The position numbers and the translations under genes are program-made. A model generated the notes under the pieces. It was not told the DNA's origin. It searched no databases and saw only the letters and a program-made list of their open reading frames with translations. DNA of 64,000 nucleotides from Anaerolineaceae bacterium (GTDB lineage Bacteria > Chloroflexota > Anaerolineae > Aggregatilineales > Phototrophicaceae). Shown in pieces: positions 46,477-54,896 of this stretch. Numbering within the stretch: position 1 is the stretch's first letter; every line of letters begins with the position of its first letter. The DNA lies in NCBI GenBank assembly GCA_002702065.1, contig NZXX01000010.1, forward strand, positions 62,001 through 126,000, read 5' to 3'.

Positions 46477-48789
46477 CTAACACCCCAGCAGCCCGCAGAC
46501 CAGCCCGCCCAGTCCACCGCCACCGTCGTCATCATCGCCTGAGCCGCTGCCGGACTCGCCGCTGTCGCCACTCCCACTACCAGAGCCACTGCCCGAACCG
46601 CTGCCGCTTGAATTGCTGCTGGAGCTGCCACCGCCGTTCCCGCCGGACCCACCACCATTCGATGGGGAATTGCCTGCCGGGCAGCCGGGACGCCATGCCC
46701 CGCTGTACGGGCCGCCGATGATGGTATCGTTGGCCGGGTTGCCGTTGGCGTCGTAGCTGCGGCGGGCGCTGTACCACTCGAACACGTCGCCGCCCAGATG
46801 CCGGCAGTCGTAGACCTCAATCACATCGCCGCTGCCGTTGGCTGCCATGCTCTGGTTCTGGCTAAGCGGGGAGGGGGCACGGCAGTTACTGGCTGGTATG
46901 GTCAGCACCTGACCGACGCGGATAATGCTGCGGTTGGGAATTTCGTTCAGGTCGTTGATCTGGTCAATTGTGACGCCATTGGCCAGCGCGATGCCGGACA
47001 GGGTGTCGCCGGTCTGCACGCGATACTGGCAGGTGGCCACCTCCTCAACCGCGCCGGACACGATCACGCCGCCATCCACGCCCACAACCGGCAGCGCGCC
47101 ACCGGTCTGGTCTTCCACCAGCACCTGCTCGATGCGCAGTTGGGTGGTGCCGGGTGTCACGCCTTCGATATTCAGGCGTAGCAGCACCGGTTCATCCATG
47201 ACAACCGGTTCTGTCAGGGCGCTGGCCGCCAGCCGAATCTCCCCGGCGGCGTTGTCGATCAGATTGCGGCTGGTATCCACCATCTCACCGAGATACGGCC
47301 CGGCTTCGACGCTGTTGACCTGAATAATATCCGGGTCGAAGTGGACCGTGATGTCGAAACTGCGGCAGTCGGCCAGGGTGCAGTCGATCTGTGCCTCGAT
47401 GACGCTGGTTTCGCCAACGGTCAGCGCCGCCAGCGGCAGCGTCACCCTGGATGGGTTGGCCGCAAACGCAACGCCCAGCGCGGTTGGCACAGGCGTGTCT
47501 GTGCTGGTGGGAGCGGTCGTCGGCGTGTGCGTTGGCGTGTCGGTTGGCACATCGGTCGGCGTGTTGGTCGCGGTCTGTGTGGGCAGGTCGGTCGGCGTAT
47601 GGGTTGGTGCCTGGGTCGCGGTGTGCGTCAGGGTAGCTGTAGGCGCTTCCGTGTCGGTTTGCGTCGCGGTCGGCTCTTCGGTTTCTGCTGCATCCTGTGC
47701 CATGGCGATGCTATCCGGCGACGCGCTCGACTCGGCTGCCAGCACCACGTCGCCCGATCCGCCACTGGCTGCCAGCGCGACAAACGCGATCAGCGCAACG
47801 CCAATCAGTGCTGCGGCGAGGATGAACCCGGACGATTTGCGCTGTGGCGCAGCTGCCGGGGGCGCTTCCGGTTCGGGCGTATCCGAGAGAATGATGGTGT
47901 CGGAGCCGTCTGTGTTCAGCTGAATCGTTTGCGGTTGGTCGCCGATCTGGATTTGTGCCGCCTGTTTGAATGCCTGGCCGAAAGCTTCGATGTCGGGATA
48001 ACGGGTTTCCGGGTCTTTGCTCATGGCCCGGTTGAGGACGGACATGATATTGACAGGCAGGTCCGAGCGCCAGTTGATCAGCGGGGTAGGGACCTCGTGC
48101 AAATGGCTGTGCATCAGCTGGTAGGCCATCTCGCCCTTAAACGGCAGTTTGCCCGTGAGCATGTAGTATACCAGGATGGCCAGGGCATACTGATCGACCG
48201 CCGGGGTCAGCGGTTCGTTCAGCCATTGTTCCGGGGCCATGAATTCGGGTGTGCCGATCTTGACGCCGGTATCCGTGATCTGGGTGGAAGCGCCTGCCAT
48301 CTTGGCGATGCCAAAATCGACCAGGAAAACTGTGTTCTGGTCGTCAAACATCACGTTGCTGGCTTTGATGTCGCGGTGGATTACACCCCGGTTATGGGCA
48401 TACTGAAGGGCGCTGGCCAGGTCCGACGTGATGCGGGCGACTTCTGGCAGGGGCAGCAGCTCGCCTTTTGGCAGGTTGCCCATTCGTTCGGACAACGACC
48501 CGCCGCTGAGCTGGCGCATGACGACGTAGCTGACACTGTGCTGGGTACCGAAGTCGTAAATGGGGACAATGTGACTGTGTTCCAGCGCAGCCGCCATGCG
48601 GGCCTCGCGCGCGAAGCGTTCTTCGTACTCCGCATTACCGGCCACCCGCGTATAGATGACCTTGACCGCAACCTTACGGTGTAAGCTTTCCTGGTAGGCC
48701 CGGTAGACGGCACCCATGCCGCCTGCACCCAGAAGCTCACCTAGTTTGTATTGTCCGAGCGTCTCACCGCTTAAACTGTCGAGGAACAC
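46477..48789 (-). CDS. Ser/Thr protein kinase with cohesin-like and LysM ectodomains
   Basis: 770 aa transmembrane kinase starting at GTG 48789. The kinase domain spans about 14-280: LGAGGMGAVYRA P-loop, Lys43, HRDIKASN with Asp140, DFG 158-160, APE 185-187. One helix (321-342) leads to a Thr/Pro-rich linker (372-436) with TPTDTPT-type repeats. The ectodomain is cohesin-like (438-578; SFDITVHFDPDIIQVNSVEA) then LysM (588-632; YRVQTGDTLSGIALANGVTI). The C-terminus is a Ser/Gly/Asp-rich tail ending in a Gly/Cys segment. LysM suggests binding of peptidoglycan or another amino-sugar polymer, which could signal to the cytoplasmic kinase. It stands alone downstream of a response regulator terminator. 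Confidence 0.92.
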   Translation of the reverse strand: MFLDSLSGETLGQYKLGELLGAGGMGAVYRAYQESLHRKVAVKVIYTRVAGNAEYEERFAREARMAAALEHSHIVPIYDFGTQHSVSYVVMRQLSGGSLSERMGNLPKGELLPLPEVARITSDLASALQYAHNRGVIHRDIKASNVMFDDQNTVFLVDFGIAKMAGASTQITDTGVKIGTPEFMAPEQWLNEPLTPAVDQYALAILVYYMLTGKLPFKGEMAYQLMHSHLHEVPTPLINWRSDLPVNIMSVLNRAMSKDPETRYPDIEAFGQAFKQAAQIQIGDQPQTIQLNTDGSDTIILSDTPEPEAPPAAAPQRKSSGFILAAALIGVALIAFVALAASGGSGDVVLAAESSASPDSIAMAQDAAETEEPTATQTDTEAPTATLTHTATQAPTHTPTDLPTQTATNTPTDVPTDTPTHTPTTAPTSTDTPVPTALGVAFAANPSRVTLPLAALTVGETSVIEAQIDCTLADCRSFDITVHFDPDIIQVNSVEAGPYLGEMVDTSRNLIDNAAGEIRLAASALTEPVVMDEPVLLRLNIEGVTPGTTQLRIEQVLVEDQTGGALPVVGVDGGVIVSGAVEEVATCQYRVQTGDTLSGIALANGVTIDQINDLNEIPNRSIIRVGQVLTIPASNCRAPSPLSQNQSMAANGSGDVIEVYDCRHLGGDVFEWYSARRSYDANGNPANDTIIGGPYSGAWRPGCPAGNSPSNGGGSGGNGGGSSSSNSSGSGSGSGSGSGSGDSGESGSGSGDDDDGGGGLGGLVCGLLGC

Positions 48790-48980
48790 TGCCCATACCC
48801 CGGTACTCTGTTTTCAGGATTGATGAAATGGCTATGGTCTTACCTCAATTAAGAATATAACTGTTTTCCTTATCTGTGCCTAACAATCTCAATGCTTTGA
48901 TAATCTTGTATAAATTTCATTTTTGTAAGGCAGTACAAAGTATAAAGGCTGAATTGTGACGTCCATTTTGCGGGAATCAA

Positions 48981-49009
48981 AACATGCAGAGGGTTTCGCT
49001 CTGCATGTT
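48981..49009 (-). terminator. Intrinsic terminator of the NarL-type regulator
   Basis: Eleven-pair perfect stem AACATGCAGAG / CTCTGCATGTT with a seven-base loop; on the minus strand it is followed by TTGATTCC, continuing the T-rich end. It lies 25 bases after the regulator stop, separating it from the kinase. The rest of 48790-49034 holds AT-rich sequence likely containing the kinase promoter. Confidence 0.75.
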
Positions 49010-49034
49010 CTTCATAATGTAAGGTAGATCGCGT

Positions 49035-49715
49035 CTAGCGCTTGTCTCCTTCAGATGGTGGGATCAATTCGTGGATATTATTCTTGACCGCATAAGCCGC
49101 CGCTTCGGCCCGGTTGGCGACGCCAATTTTTGCCAGCACACTGCTGACATAATTGCGCACGGTTCCTTCACCCAGATACAGCTTCACGGCGATCTGCCGG
49201 TTGGTCATACCTTCTGCCACCAGCGCCAGTACCGCCAGTTCCTGCGGTGTCAGGTCTGCAAAGGCCGCCGCGCGCTGGGCCTCGGTCGCTTTGCGCACTT
49301 CGCTGAAGACGGCGGCAGTCATGGCCGGGTCGAGCATGCCTTCACCCCGGCTGATGCGCTCTACGGCATGGATTAATTCGTTGTCGCCAATACGCTTGAG
49401 GACATAGCCGGATGCCCCCGCCTGGATCGCCGCGAACAGCAGCTCATCCTCTGCATAGGAGGTCAGCATAATCACCTGGCAACCCTGAACGGTGCTGACG
49501 ATCTGACGACAGGCCTCGATGCCGGAGATTCCGGGCATGCGGATGTCCAACACGGCAATATCCGGGCGCATTTCCTGGGCCTTTTCAATCGCCTCTTCAC
49601 CGGTCGACGCCTCTGCAACGACTTTGAAGTGTCCCTGACGTTCGAGCAATGCCCGTAGACCTGCACGAACAACAGCATGATCATCCGCGATCAGTATATG
49701 AACTATTCTGGACAT
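49035..49715 (-). CDS. NarL/LuxR-family response regulator
   Basis: 226 aa from ATG 49715, with AAGGA five bases upstream. The receiver domain has acidic residues in IADDH (11-12), phosphoacceptor Asp57 (AVLDIRMPGISGIEAC), Thr in VIMLTSY and Lys in VLKRIG. The LuxR-type DNA-binding domain includes LTPQELAVLALVAEGMTNRQ and GTVRNYVSSVLAKIG. It is divergent from a GAF sensor kinase gene, its probable partner. A terminator follows. Confidence 0.93.
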   Translation of the reverse strand: MSRIVHILIADDHAVVRAGLRALLERQGHFKVVAEASTGEEAIEKAQEMRPDIAVLDIRMPGISGIEACRQIVSTVQGCQVIMLTSYAEDELLFAAIQAGASGYVLKRIGDNELIHAVERISRGEGMLDPAMTAAVFSEVRKATEAQRAAAFADLTPQELAVLALVAEGMTNRQIAVKLYLGEGTVRNYVSSVLAKIGVANRAEAAAYAVKNNIHELIPPSEGDKR

Positions 49716-49754
49716 AGCGGTCCTTGCCACACCTGTACGGCGTATTGATTGATG

Positions 49755-49782
49755 TTACAATTGCCTTGTAGTCTAGTATAAG
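49755..49782 (+). promoter_or_regulatory. Promoter of the GAF sensor kinase gene
   Basis: TTACAA (49755-49760), 16-base spacer, TATAAG (49777-49782). The predicted start near 49789 lies between the in-frame GTG 49786 and ATG 49798, favouring the ATG and implying an almost leaderless message. Confidence 0.5.
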
Positions 49783-49797
49783 TGCGTGGAACATGCC

Positions 49798-50943
49798 ATG
49801 AATAGTGACAAACATCCCCGAGAAAACGGGCAGAATGTGCTGAATCAGCTGCAGGAAATCGCCGAAGCGGTGATGTTCGCTGCTGAAGGTGGTTCGCTGG
49901 AGAAGGTGCTGGAGCGTATCGCGCAGGTATCCGGCGAGTTAGCCAATGCCCGTTACGCGGCTCTGGGGGTGCCGGACGGGCGGGGCGGGCTGCGATTCTT
50001 TAAAGTGTATGGGATGTCGACGGACGAAATCCAGCATCTGGCGCATCTGCCGGTCGGGCGTGGTCTGCTGGGTGTCATCATGCGCGAACGCGCCCCCCTG
50101 CGCCTCGAAAACATGCAGGATGACCCGCGATCTGCCGGTTTCTGTCATGGCCACCCCTCAATGACATCTATGATGGGTGTGCCGATTCAGGTCGGGACGC
50201 AGCTTTTTGGCATGATCTACATGTGCGACCGGCTGGACGGCAAGCCGTTTGATGACCAGGACCAGCAGCTGGCCGAAACAATCGCCGGTTATGCCGCGCT
50301 CGCCATTGCCGGTGCGCAGCTCAGCGAACAGCAAAGCCGGCTGAGTATGCTGGAGGAGCGTGAACGCATCGGCATGGAATTGCATGACGGCATTATTCAG
50401 TCGTTATACGCGATTGGCATGCATCTGGACCTGATGCGTTTTTCTGGCAATGCAGAGCGTGAAGCGCTGGATCCGATTATCACGCAGCTCAATCAGGCGA
50501 TTGAAGATATTCGCCGTTATATCCTCAACCTCAAATCGGCCCACGTCAAAACGGTGCGCACGTGTATTGTCGATATGTTGAACCGGCTGTATATCCCGCC
50601 CAAGCTGGTCGTCGATCTGCTGGCCCCCGATGAGCCACCGCCCTTTACCTCAAACACGTTCGATTCGATTTGCCAGATCGCCAACGAAGCCATCAGTAAT
50701 GCGGTCCGCCATGCCGACGCGACCTGTCTGTCCATTTCCATCCAACAGGACCAGAATCGTTTTCAGATCACGATTGAGGATGATGGCAAGGGATTTGATA
50801 TGGAAGCGGTCAAAAACAATCATGGGTTGGGGCTGCACAATATGCAGCAGCGGGCGCAGCTGTTTGGCGGCAACGTGAGTATCGAATCCGCCCCAGGGCA
50901 GGGGACGACGCTCACCATTACCATCCCGATCAAGGTTTTTTGA
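49798..50943 (+). CDS. GAF-domain sensor histidine kinase (NarX/LiaS type)
   Basis: 381 aa cytoplasmic kinase. A GAF domain (about 20-175) includes LLGVIMRERAPLRLENMQDD and MMGVPIQVG. The HisKA_3 dimerisation helix ERIGMELHDGIIQSLYAIG holds the phosphoacceptor His196. The HATPase domain has an N-box IANEAISNAVRHADA, G1 box IEDDGKGFD and GLGLHNMQQRA. No membrane segment, so it senses a cytoplasmic or diffusible signal. It is transcribed divergently from the NarL-type regulator at 49035-49715, most likely forming a two-component pair with it. Confidence 0.92.
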   Translation: MNSDKHPRENGQNVLNQLQEIAEAVMFAAEGGSLEKVLERIAQVSGELANARYAALGVPDGRGGLRFFKVYGMSTDEIQHLAHLPVGRGLLGVIMRERAPLRLENMQDDPRSAGFCHGHPSMTSMMGVPIQVGTQLFGMIYMCDRLDGKPFDDQDQQLAETIAGYAALAIAGAQLSEQQSRLSMLEERERIGMELHDGIIQSLYAIGMHLDLMRFSGNAEREALDPIITQLNQAIEDIRRYILNLKSAHVKTVRTCIVDMLNRLYIPPKLVVDLLAPDEPPPFTSNTFDSICQIANEAISNAVRHADATCLSISIQQDQNRFQITIEDDGKGFDMEAVKNNHGLGLHNMQQRAQLFGGNVSIESAPGQGTTLTITIPIKVF

Positions 50944-51076
50944 GGCGCAAAATACATCCATCACCCTTATTCCCTGCCATTGCTCAGTATGGTGCAACCG
51001 ATGCTCTATGGTATTGATAGAGTAGTCGAAGTAGCAGACCAGCAGTTGGTCTGTCCTTGCATATGGAGGGCCAGCC

Positions 51077-51511
51077 ATGCTTGATGAGATATTGGTAAAG
51101 GATTGGATGACAAGCCCGGTCGTCACGACGGCACCGGGTACGACCATCAGCCGGGCACATCAGCTGATGAAAGACAAGAATATTCGCCGGTTGCCAGTCG
51201 TACAGAATAATCGGCTGGTGGGTATCATCACCATCGGCGATATCCGCGAGGCGAGTCCATCAGACGCTACGACGCTCAGTATCTGGGAACTGAATTATCT
51301 GTGGGCACAGCTAACCGTTGATAAGGTGATGACGCGCAAGGTGCTCACCATCGAAGCGACCGCATCGATTATTGATGCTGCCCAGATCATGCTGGACAAT
51401 AAGGTCAGCGGTTTACCGGTGAACGACAGTGACGGCAAGCTCGAAGGTATCCTAACGGAATCTGATATATTCAGGATGCTGGTGAAGTCGCGTGCAGCCG
51501 CTTCCTCGTAA
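51077..51511 (+). CDS. CBS-pair protein 1
   Basis: 144 aa with two tandem CBS motifs: VKDWMTSPVVTTAPGTTISR to GIITIGDIREAS, and KVMTRKVLTIEATASIIDAA to EGILTESDIFRML. Such pairs bind adenine nucleotides such as AMP or ATP and often sense energy state. No other domain is present. GGAGGGCCAGCC precedes the ATG. A hairpin and 51 bases separate it from a second CBS gene. Confidence 0.9.
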   Translation: MLDEILVKDWMTSPVVTTAPGTTISRAHQLMKDKNIRRLPVVQNNRLVGIITIGDIREASPSDATTLSIWELNYLWAQLTVDKVMTRKVLTIEATASIIDAAQIMLDNKVSGLPVNDSDGKLEGILTESDIFRMLVKSRAAASS

Positions 51512-51518
51512 CATCTCT

Positions 51519-51537
51519 GGCCCCTGCATAAGGGGCC
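51519..51537. repeat. GGCCCCT/AGGGGCC hairpin between CBS genes
   Basis: Seven-pair stem with a GCATA loop. No T run follows, so it is not a standard terminator; it may influence the relative expression of the two CBS genes or belong to the GGGGC palindrome family. Confidence 0.4.
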
Positions 51538-51562
51538 TGACTCTGGCTGGAGCAGAACATCC

Positions 51563-52006
51563 ATGAACGTGGCAGATATCATGACCGTGAAGCCGGTGAC
51601 GATTGACCAGAACCGGCCTCTGCGCGAAGCATTGGAAGCGATGGAAAAAGTGGGTTGTCATCATCTGCCGGTAACGGGTTATGATGGGCATCTGGTGGGC
51701 ATCCTCAGCGATCGAGACTGCCGCACAGCGCTGAATTCACCGTACATTATGCGCGAAAACTGGCAGGATGAAGACCTGGTGAATACCCTGTTGGTGCGCG
51801 CGGTTATGACCCCTGCGCCGATTGTGGTCGAGCCGGACGAACCGGTGGCAGAAGCAGCCCGCCTGATGCTCAAGAATCATATCAGTTCGCTGCCGGTGAT
51901 GCGCAGCGAGACGATGGTGGGCATTATCACCACCTCCGATATTCTGATTGCCTTCATGCAGATGTCCGAGCGCGGTTATTACTCGAGCAAACCGGATAGC
52001 AAGTAG
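51563..52006 (+). CDS. CBS-pair protein 2
   Basis: 147 aa with two CBS motifs: VADIMTVKPVTIDQNRPLRE to GHLVGILSDRDCRTAL, and RAVMTPAPIVVEPDEPVAEA to VGIITTSDILIAFMQ. It is similar in plan to the preceding CBS gene but clearly diverged, with a short linker between its motifs. AACATCC-type upstream sequence shows only a weak ribosome site (TGGAGCAG). The two products could form a heterodimeric adenylate sensor. Confidence 0.9.
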   Translation: MNVADIMTVKPVTIDQNRPLREALEAMEKVGCHHLPVTGYDGHLVGILSDRDCRTALNSPYIMRENWQDEDLVNTLLVRAVMTPAPIVVEPDEPVAEAARLMLKNHISSLPVMRSETMVGIITTSDILIAFMQMSERGYYSSKPDSK

Positions 52007-52090
52007 GCAGCCTGAACCGAAGCCACCTCCCAAAACCCATAAACATTCCTCAATGGTCGGTCATACGAACCAATTCTGAACCATCCTGTG

Positions 52091-52119
52091 TTGTCCGGGT
52101 AGATAATGTGTGTTATGTT
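52091..52119 (+). promoter_or_regulatory. Candidate promoter of the second dipeptide-type importer
   Basis: TTGTCC (52091-52096), 17-base spacer, TATGTT (52114-52119). Lies in the 252-base region between the CBS gene and the binding-protein gene. The leader would be about 130 bases long; I see no riboswitch I can name in it. Confidence 0.45.
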
Positions 52120-52258
52120 ATCGGGCACATTCGCGCACGGACTCTGGGTACATGGTGCGAGACGATGCGGTCGCCGTGGGCGTACACAGGTCGCCGCTCA
52201 ACCTGTTGCTTCAGAGGTCCTTACCTTAACCCCAACGCCCGATTGTTGAGGAGGAAAA

Positions 52259-53854
52259 ATGCCTAAGAAACTGACCCTTTTATTGATTGCACTTCTGTTA
52301 ATGGGCCTGCTGGCGCCGCTGACATCGGCCCAGGACGAGGTGATTCTGCACTATCCAATCGGTGTTGATCCCGAACATCTGAACCCCTTCACGGCGACGA
52401 CGATTGCGATCAGCGTTGTGAACAACAATATCTACGAAGGGCTGACCTCGCTGGACCTGGCGACGGCTGAACCGCAGCCTGCGCTGGCCGAAAGCTGGGA
52501 AATTTCTGACGACCTGCTGACCTATACCTTCAATCTGCGTCAGGGTGTGCTGTATCACGACGTGGCCGGTGTCGAATGGGATGGCGACCGCGAAGTGAAG
52601 GCCGAAGATTTTGTCTTTTCGGCCCATGTTTATAACACGGATGACGAAACTGTTTCGCAGCATCCGGAAATTATGGATGGTGTGCTGGGCGCAGAGGCCC
52701 ATCGCGCAGGTGAAGCCGAAACCATCGAAGGTATTCAGGCGATCGATGATTACACCCTCGCCATCACCCTGGAACAGCCAAATCGCCTGTTCTTCAGCCT
52801 GGGCCCCGGCGGTCTGATCCCGATGCCGCAGGAAGCCTACGAACAGCTTGGTGATGAACTGAACACCAACCCGGTCGGCACGGGTCCGTTCCAGTTTGTC
52901 GAGTGGCTGCGTGATGATACGCTGACACTGGCCGCAAATGACGAATACTGGAACCCGGAACTGCCGCTGGTGGATGGCATCGAGTTTATCAACGTGCCGG
53001 AAGAAAACACCGCGCTGGGCATGTACCGCAACGGTGAACTGGACTTCCTGTTCAGCTTCCCCTCAGGGCAGCGCCAGTCTGTGATTGACGAATTTGGCGA
53101 TCACTTCAATGAAATTCCTGGCCTGAACGTACGCTACTTCGGCTTCAAGATGGACACCGGTTTCTTCTCCGATAAGCCGCTGGTGCGTCAGGCATTCAAT
53201 TATGCGTTCAACCGTGAACTGGTCTGGAACGAACTGATGGAAGGTGCGCGTTTCCCGGCTGACCTGGGTGTGCTGCCGCCTTCGATGCCAGCTTCGACCC
53301 CGTCCACCATCTACAGCTACGACCCGGAACGCGCCGCGCAGCTTCTCGAAGAAGCCGGCTATCCCGGCGGCGAGGGCATCCCGGAGATCACCCTGTATGT
53401 CTTTAGCTCGGCAGCCGATGAACTGTCCCTGCCGGTGCTTCAGCAGGACCTGGCCGAACTGGGTGTGACGATCAACATTGAAGCCGAAGATTCCGCGACC
53501 TACTGGACGCATATCGGCGAAGATGACGTCGAAATCTTCCTGAGTGGCTGGAGCGCAGGTATCCCGGACCCGTCCGACGTGCTCAACTTCCTGTTCCTGG
53601 ATGGGCGCGACGACACCCATTACGATAACGAAGAAGTGAACGAACTGCTGCGTCAGGCGATGACCGAATATGACGCGGACGCTCGTAACGAGCTGTACCA
53701 GCAGGCGCATGACATCATCATGGAAGATGCGCCCTGGATCGTGTCGGCCTACAGCAAGGTGGCCTGGTTGAATCAGCCCTGGATCGAAGGCTACCAGCCC
53801 TATGGTGGTGGCACGCACACCGCTGAACTGGCGCTGGTGACGAAGAACCAGTAA
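52259..53854 (+). CDS. Dipeptide/oligopeptide ABC substrate-binding protein (normal order)
   Basis: 531 aa exported family-5 binding protein with a signal peptide (MPKKLTLLLIALLLMGLLAP, cleaved near TSAQD). The family landmarks appear in canonical order: NNIYEGLTSLD, LAESWEISDDLLTYTFNLRQ (76-95), VGTGPF (206-211), VRQAFNYAFNRELV and SGWSAGIPDPSDVLNFLF. This contrasts with the permuted protein at 26179-27819. GAGGAGGAAAA precedes the ATG. Two permease genes follow after a hairpin. No lipobox is seen. Confidence 0.93.
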   Translation: MPKKLTLLLIALLLMGLLAPLTSAQDEVILHYPIGVDPEHLNPFTATTIAISVVNNNIYEGLTSLDLATAEPQPALAESWEISDDLLTYTFNLRQGVLYHDVAGVEWDGDREVKAEDFVFSAHVYNTDDETVSQHPEIMDGVLGAEAHRAGEAETIEGIQAIDDYTLAITLEQPNRLFFSLGPGGLIPMPQEAYEQLGDELNTNPVGTGPFQFVEWLRDDTLTLAANDEYWNPELPLVDGIEFINVPEENTALGMYRNGELDFLFSFPSGQRQSVIDEFGDHFNEIPGLNVRYFGFKMDTGFFSDKPLVRQAFNYAFNRELVWNELMEGARFPADLGVLPPSMPASTPSTIYSYDPERAAQLLEEAGYPGGEGIPEITLYVFSSAADELSLPVLQQDLAELGVTINIEAEDSATYWTHIGEDDVEIFLSGWSAGIPDPSDVLNFLFLDGRDDTHYDNEEVNELLRQAMTEYDADARNELYQQAHDIIMEDAPWIVSAYSKVAWLNQPWIEGYQPYGGGTHTAELALVTKNQ

Positions 53855-53888
53855 CCGTCTGATTGCACCATTCAATGAGCAGTAAGAG

Positions 53889-53913
53889 CAGGGCAGTCCG
53901 GCGGGCTGCCCTG
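53889..53913 (+). other. Intra-operon hairpin after the binding-protein gene
   Basis: Perfect eight-pair stem CAGGGCAG / CTGCCCTG with a nine-base loop, followed by GTTGTTGTATT. It may act as a leaky terminator or mRNA-stabilising structure that keeps binding protein more abundant than permeases, as is known for many importer operons. Confidence 0.6.
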
Positions 53914-53939
53914 GTTGTTGTATTCGTGGAGGCTGTGGC

Positions 53940-54884
53940 TTGACGAAATATGTGGTTCGCAGACTGGTGCAGGTGATTCCGACATTGTGGGGCGTGCTGA
54001 CCATTCTGTTCATTATTGCCTATATGATGCCCGGCGACCCGGTGCGGGCGGTGCTGGGGGAGCAGTACAACCGGCTGGACCCGTCTGTGGTGGAAGCGAC
54101 CAAAGATGAACTGGGCCTGAACGACCCGTTCCACGTGCGCTATGCTGAATTTATGGGTGAACTGCTGACGCTGGACCTGGGCTATTCGTTTATCCTCAAA
54201 CAATCCGTAGCGGATATCATCGGCTACCGGCTGCCACGCACGCTGCAACTGATGGCGGGCGGCCTGTTCGTCGGCGTGCTGATCGGCGTAACGGCGGGGG
54301 TGCTGGCGGCGGAGCGGCAAAACTCATGGGTTGATTATGGCCTGATGGTGGGGGCCATGATCGGCGTGTCGATTCCGGTCTTCTGGCAGGGGTTGCTGGC
54401 GCAGCTATTCCTGACGCAGGACAAGTATGGCGTGGCTATCTTCCCGGTGGCGGGGTACGAAGGCGGCAGCATTATCCATATGATTCTGCCATCGCTGGTG
54501 TTGGGGACGAGCCTGTCTGCCACACTGGCCCGCGTGACCCGGTCCGCCATGCTGGAGGTGCGCGCGCAGGATTATGTCCGTACCGCACGGGCGAAGGGCC
54601 TGCCATACCGGGTGACTCTGCTGCGGCATCAGTTCCGCAACGCCTTAATTCCGATCATCACGATTATCGCGCTGGATATCAGTGCCCTGTTTACCGGCTC
54701 CATCGTGATTGAAACCATCTTTAGCTGGCCGGGCCTGGGGCGTGCGGTGGTGGTCGCCATCGAACGGCGGGATACACCCGTGTTCATGGGCATTCTGATC
54801 TTTGGCGCGCTGATCTTTATCGTCATGAATTTGATTACCGACTTACTGTATGCGGTGATTAACCCGCGTATTCGCTATGAGTGA
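53940..54884 (+). CDS. Dipeptide/oligopeptide ABC permease (DppB-type)
   Basis: 314 aa permease starting at TTG 53940, with GGAGG eight bases upstream. It opens TKYVVRRLVQVIPTLWGVLT and has the usual IAYMMPGDPVRAVLGEQ segment; the EAA loop is ARAKGLPYRVTLLRHQFRN and the helix-6 region IETIFSWPGLGRAVVVAIE. It ends 12 bases before the DppC-type gene. No ATPase genes follow. Confidence 0.94.
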   Translation: MTKYVVRRLVQVIPTLWGVLTILFIIAYMMPGDPVRAVLGEQYNRLDPSVVEATKDELGLNDPFHVRYAEFMGELLTLDLGYSFILKQSVADIIGYRLPRTLQLMAGGLFVGVLIGVTAGVLAAERQNSWVDYGLMVGAMIGVSIPVFWQGLLAQLFLTQDKYGVAIFPVAGYEGGSIIHMILPSLVLGTSLSATLARVTRSAMLEVRAQDYVRTARAKGLPYRVTLLRHQFRNALIPIITIIALDISALFTGSIVIETIFSWPGLGRAVVVAIERRDTPVFMGILIFGALIFIVMNLITDLLYAVINPRIRYE

Positions 54885-54896
54885 TGGGGTGCAGGT

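Noticed and set aside
47460..47690. Repetitive DNA considered as a CRISPR array or tandem repeat element
   Set aside because: It encodes the Thr/Pro-rich linker of the kinase; units are short and irregular, without spacers.
47341..48684. Plus-strand frame of about 447 codons opposite the Ser/Thr kinase
   Set aside because: It is antisense to conserved kinase motifs and rich in Gly/Arg/His.
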